From: CAVVNP01 sp963800235
GTDB taxonomy: Bacteria > Actinomycetota > Acidimicrobiia > Acidimicrobiales > Iamiaceae
Assembly: GCA_963800235.1 (NCBI GenBank)
Contig: CAWDAD010000001.1
Span: 930,001 to 994,000, forward strand
Length of the DNA stretch: 64,000 bases
Reading direction: 5' to 3'
Shown here: positions 62,126 to 64,000 of the stretch, in pieces
Position numbering within the stretch: position 1 is the first letter of the stretch
How the letters are laid out: every line of letters begins with the position of its first letter
Program-made: the position numbers and the translations under genes
Notes under the pieces: model-generated
What the model was told of the DNA's origin: nothing
Seen by the model: only the letters and a program-made list of their open reading frames with translations
Database searches by the model: none

Positions 62126-62806
62126 TCAGGAGGCAAGCAGGTCGCGGGTCCGGCCGCGGGCCACGTCGGCGTAGTCGCCCCCGCGGTCGCGAGCGACGTC
62201 GGCGAGGTCGCCGGCGCGGTCGGCGGCCACGTCGGCCCAGTCCCCGGCGCGCTCACGGGCGACGTCGGCGGCCCGGGCCACATGGGGCCGAGCCGCCTCG
62301 GCGGCATCGGCGGCCCGGTCCCGGGCGAGCTCGGCGTAGTGCTGGAGCTGGGGGCGGGCGACCTCGGCCAGTTCGGCCGAGCGGTCCAGGGCGACCTCGG
62401 CGGCGTGCTGCAGCTGCGGCTTGGCCGCCTCGGCCCACTCGCTGCCGCGCTCGAGCGCCACCTCGGCGGCGTGGCGGAGGTGGGGCCGGGCCGCCTCGGC
62501 GGCGTCGATGGCCCGATCCCGGGCCACCTCGGCGGCGTGCTTGGCGTGGGGCTTGGCGGCGTCGGTGACCTTCTCCCCCAGCGAGGGCCGGAGGCCGAGG
62601 TCGATGGCGGCGCGCCGCCGGGCCCGGCGCTCGAGCACGGTGCCGAGCAGCCCCCCGGCCACCGCGCCGGTCAGCGCGCCGGTGATGGCCGCGTTGCGGG
62701 TCGCGTCGCTGTCGGGGCTCGGGGCCGGGGCCTGACCGGCCCGGTACACGCCGATGGCGCCTCCCACGAGTCCGCCGAGCAGTGCGCCTTTGAGTCCTCT
62801 GTGCAT
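62126..62806 (-). CDS. Glycine-zipper protein with 22- and 11-residue amphipathic repeats (apolipoprotein-like)
   Basis: A 226-residue protein of no family I can name. Residues 7-20 and 40-57 are glycine-rich hydrophobic segments (ALLGGLVGGAIGVYRAG, ITGALTGAVAGGLLGTVL) like glycine zippers that insert in membranes. From about residue 80 it is a helical repeat: prolines at 86, 108, 130, 152 and 174 are each exactly 22 apart, in units such as AARPHLRHAAEVALERGSEW. From residue 180 the period becomes 11 (ADVARERAGDW, ADVAADRAGDL, ADVARDRGGDY, ADVARGRTRDL). The layout resembles exchangeable apolipoproteins. The ATG at 62806 is the only good start. Its role may be coating membranes or storage lipid; this is inference. 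Confidence 0.85.
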   Translation of the reverse strand: MHRGLKGALLGGLVGGAIGVYRAGQAPAPSPDSDATRNAAITGALTGAVAGGLLGTVLERRARRRAAIDLGLRPSLGEKVTDAAKPHAKHAAEVARDRAIDAAEAARPHLRHAAEVALERGSEWAEAAKPQLQHAAEVALDRSAELAEVARPQLQHYAELARDRAADAAEAARPHVARAADVARERAGDWADVAADRAGDLADVARDRGGDYADVARGRTRDLLAS

Positions 62807-62891
62807 GCGGTCGACCCTATTCGATGGCGCCCGGCGCCCCTTCCGGGCGCCGTCGATCTCACCCGATCGGGTGGCGCCGCCCGGCGGCGGG

Positions 62892-63458
62892 TCAGTCGTC
62901 GGAGGCGGTGACGACCAGCTCGGCGCCGTCGGCGGTGCGCCGCAGGCCGACCTGGCGTCGCGCCAGGTCCTGGCCCGACTTCCGCGCCGCCTTGGCCGCC
63001 TTGCGCGCCTGGCGGCGGGAGACCTTGCGCTCCTCGGTCGACCGCAGCGCCTGCTTGGCCGCCTTGCGCCGCTGCCGGCGCGACCGCTTGGCCGCCTTGA
63101 CCGCGGCGTCGGCGCGCCGCTCGGCCTTGCGGGCCTTGCGACGCTGGCGGCGCGAGCGGGGCTGGTCGGCGGCCTGCTCGACCTTGCCGGCCGCCTTGGC
63201 CGCCTTCTTGGCCTGGCGACGGGAGACCTTGGCCTTCTTCTCGGCCTTCTTGGCCAGCTTCTCGGCCTTCTTGCGCCGCGTGCGGGCCTTGCGCCCGGCC
63301 TTGGTGGCCTTCTTGGCCTTGCGCCGGGCCCGGCGCGAGCGCAGGTCGGAGATCGAGGTGACCTCGTCGCCGCCTGCGTCACCCGACCCGGCGTCGACCT
63401 CGTCGTCGGTCGGCTCGTCGGGGTCGTCCACGCCCGCCACGCCGCTGCTGCGGGCCAT
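62892..63458 (-). CDS. Lys/Arg/Ala-rich basic protein (histone H1-like composition)
   Basis: A 188-residue protein. The first 40 residues are acidic (DDPDEPTDDEVDAGSGDAGG), and residues 40-170 are almost wholly Lys, Arg, Ala, Gln and Ser. Two word families recur: VSRRQAKKAAKAAGK/VSRRQARKAAKAARK and RSRRQRRKARKAERR/RSRRQRRKAAKQALR. The C-terminus returns to normal composition (GLRRTADGAELVVTASDD). It might bind nucleic acid or be a ribosome or nucleoid factor, but no domain is recognised. The ATG overlaps the clpX stop by one base (TGATG), so it is translated with clpX. Confidence 0.75.
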   Translation of the reverse strand: MARSSGVAGVDDPDEPTDDEVDAGSGDAGGDEVTSISDLRSRRARRKAKKATKAGRKARTRRKKAEKLAKKAEKKAKVSRRQAKKAAKAAGKVEQAADQPRSRRQRRKARKAERRADAAVKAAKRSRRQRRKAAKQALRSTEERKVSRRQARKAAKAARKSGQDLARRQVGLRRTADGAELVVTASDD

Positions 63459-64000
63459 CAGCTGGCCGCCCGTCGGGGCCGGCTGCGGGTCTCGGTGCGA
63501 GGCACCAGCGTCGGGTTGACCTCGTCGTGGACGACCTTGGCGTCGATGACGCACTTCTCGACGTCGTCTCGGCTCGGCAGGTCGTACATCACGTTGAGGA
63601 GCACCTCTTCGAGGATCGCCCGCAGCCCCCGGGCACCGGTGCCACGCAGGATGGCCTGGTCGGCGACCGCCTCGAGGGCGTCGTCGGTGAACTCCAGCTC
63701 GACGTTCTCGAGGTCGAAGAACTTCTTGTACTGCTTGGCGAGGGCGTTGCGGGGCTCGACCAGGATCCGCACCAGGGCCTCCCGATCGAGGTTGGCGACG
63801 GCGCCGATGACCGGCAGGCGGCCGATGAACTCGGGGATCAGGCCGAACTTCATCAGGTCCTCGGGCAGCACCTGGGCGAGCAGGTGGCCGATGTCCTTCT
63901 CGTCGGAGCGGCGGATGTCGGCGCCGAAGCCCACGCCCTTGGCCCCGGCCCGGTTCTCGATGATGCGGTCGATGCCGGCGAAGGCGCCGCCGCAGATGAA
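63458..64000 (-). CDS. clpX: ATP-dependent Clp protease ATP-binding subunit ClpX, C-terminal part (cut by window edge)
   Basis: The last 180 residues of ClpX, the AAA+ unfoldase feeding Clp[46 protein letters not shown] and [20 protein letters not shown] match the family, with the sensor-2 helix [20 protein letters not shown] and [14 protein letters not shown]. The N-terminal zinc domain and P-loop are outside the window. The C-terminal tail is short and basic. It starts the minus-strand growth block. Confidence 0.96.
   Translation of the reverse strand, partial: FICGGAFAGIDRIIENRAGAKGVGFGADIRRSDEKDIGHLLAQVLPEDLMKFGLIPEFIGRLPVIGAVANLDREALVRILVEPRNALAKQYKKFFDLENVELEFTDDALEAVADQAILRGTGARGLRAILEEVLLNVMYDLPSRDDVEKCVIDAKVVHDEVNPTLVPRTETRSRPRRAAS

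Overview
The window is about 72% GC by eye, gene-dense, and uses GTG and TTG starts freely. It reads as a chromosomal segment of an actinomycete (Actinomycetota), probably of the Acidimicrobiia type. The evidence is the run clpX-folC-ndk-mreBCD-mrdA-rodA-radical SAM pair-rng-rplU-rpmA-obg-proB-proA-nadD-rsfS, the actinobacterial phosphatase/DUF3090/SCO1664-family operon, a class II DAHP synthase, and many start codons lying 6-9 bases after a TANNNT -10 box (leaderless transcripts). The class-level assignment is inference. I see no tRNA, rRNA, CRISPR array, insertion sequence, phage or plasmid gene.

Layout. 1-11.5 kb: an MMPL transporter cut by the window edge, a LytR-CpsA-Psr (LCP) enzyme, an acyl-CoA dehydrogenase, an ankyrin protein, an F420-type iron-sulfur oxidoreductase, three exported proteins, a DUF222/HNH protein and a Tat-exported arylsulfotransferase-like protein. 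11.5-18.9 kb: family 5 uracil-DNA glycosylase facing the phosphatase/DUF3090/SCO1664 operon, a sugar-lactone-oxidase-like flavoprotein, a PH-domain membrane protein, a lipoprotein hydrolase and an amidohydrolase. 18.9-22.3 kb: rsfS, a LytR_C-domain wall protein, nadD, and a divergent sigma-70 factor. 22.3-28.1 kb: DAHP synthase, an assimilatory sulfur pair (siroheme reductase + APS reductase) behind a perfect hairpin, and an HTTM membrane pair. 28.0-34.3 kb: a zinc-ribbon protein, a VWA protein, a MoxR ATPase and proA, all on the minus strand and all broken by single-base indels (12 in total), around an intact plus-strand GH15 glycosidase. 34.4-40.1 kb: GNAT, murJ, PspA-like, proB, obg. 40.2-45.0 kb: two successive TadE-TadE-TadG triads. 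45.1-47.6 kb: dgt and murA. 47.6-64 kb: an uninterrupted minus-strand growth block, from rpmA/rplU through RNase E/G, radical SAM proteins, the rod-shape system, ndk, map and folC to clpX, with two low-complexity proteins between folC and clpX.

How it fits together. Much of the window serves envelope growth (LCP proteins, MurJ, MurA, RodA, PBP2, MreBCD) and the ribosome/GTPase/proline/NAD block. The minus-strand genes keep the order typical of actinobacteria, but blocks of other genes (Tad-like cluster, dgt-murA, GNAT-murJ-PspA, MoxR-VWA, GH15, sulfur genes) have been placed between them. The only stretch over 300 bases without a gene is 53044-53389; it holds a 13-bp inverted repeat and three 85-bp tandem repeats.

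The most unusual items are an apolipoprotein-like protein with prolines spaced exactly 22 residues apart, two unrelated tandem arrays abutting gene 3' ends, the doubled TadE/TadE/TadG set, the dense frameshift cluster, and a repeated operator TTGACC-N4-GGTCAA. I do not see a clearly new multi-gene defence or metabolic system.
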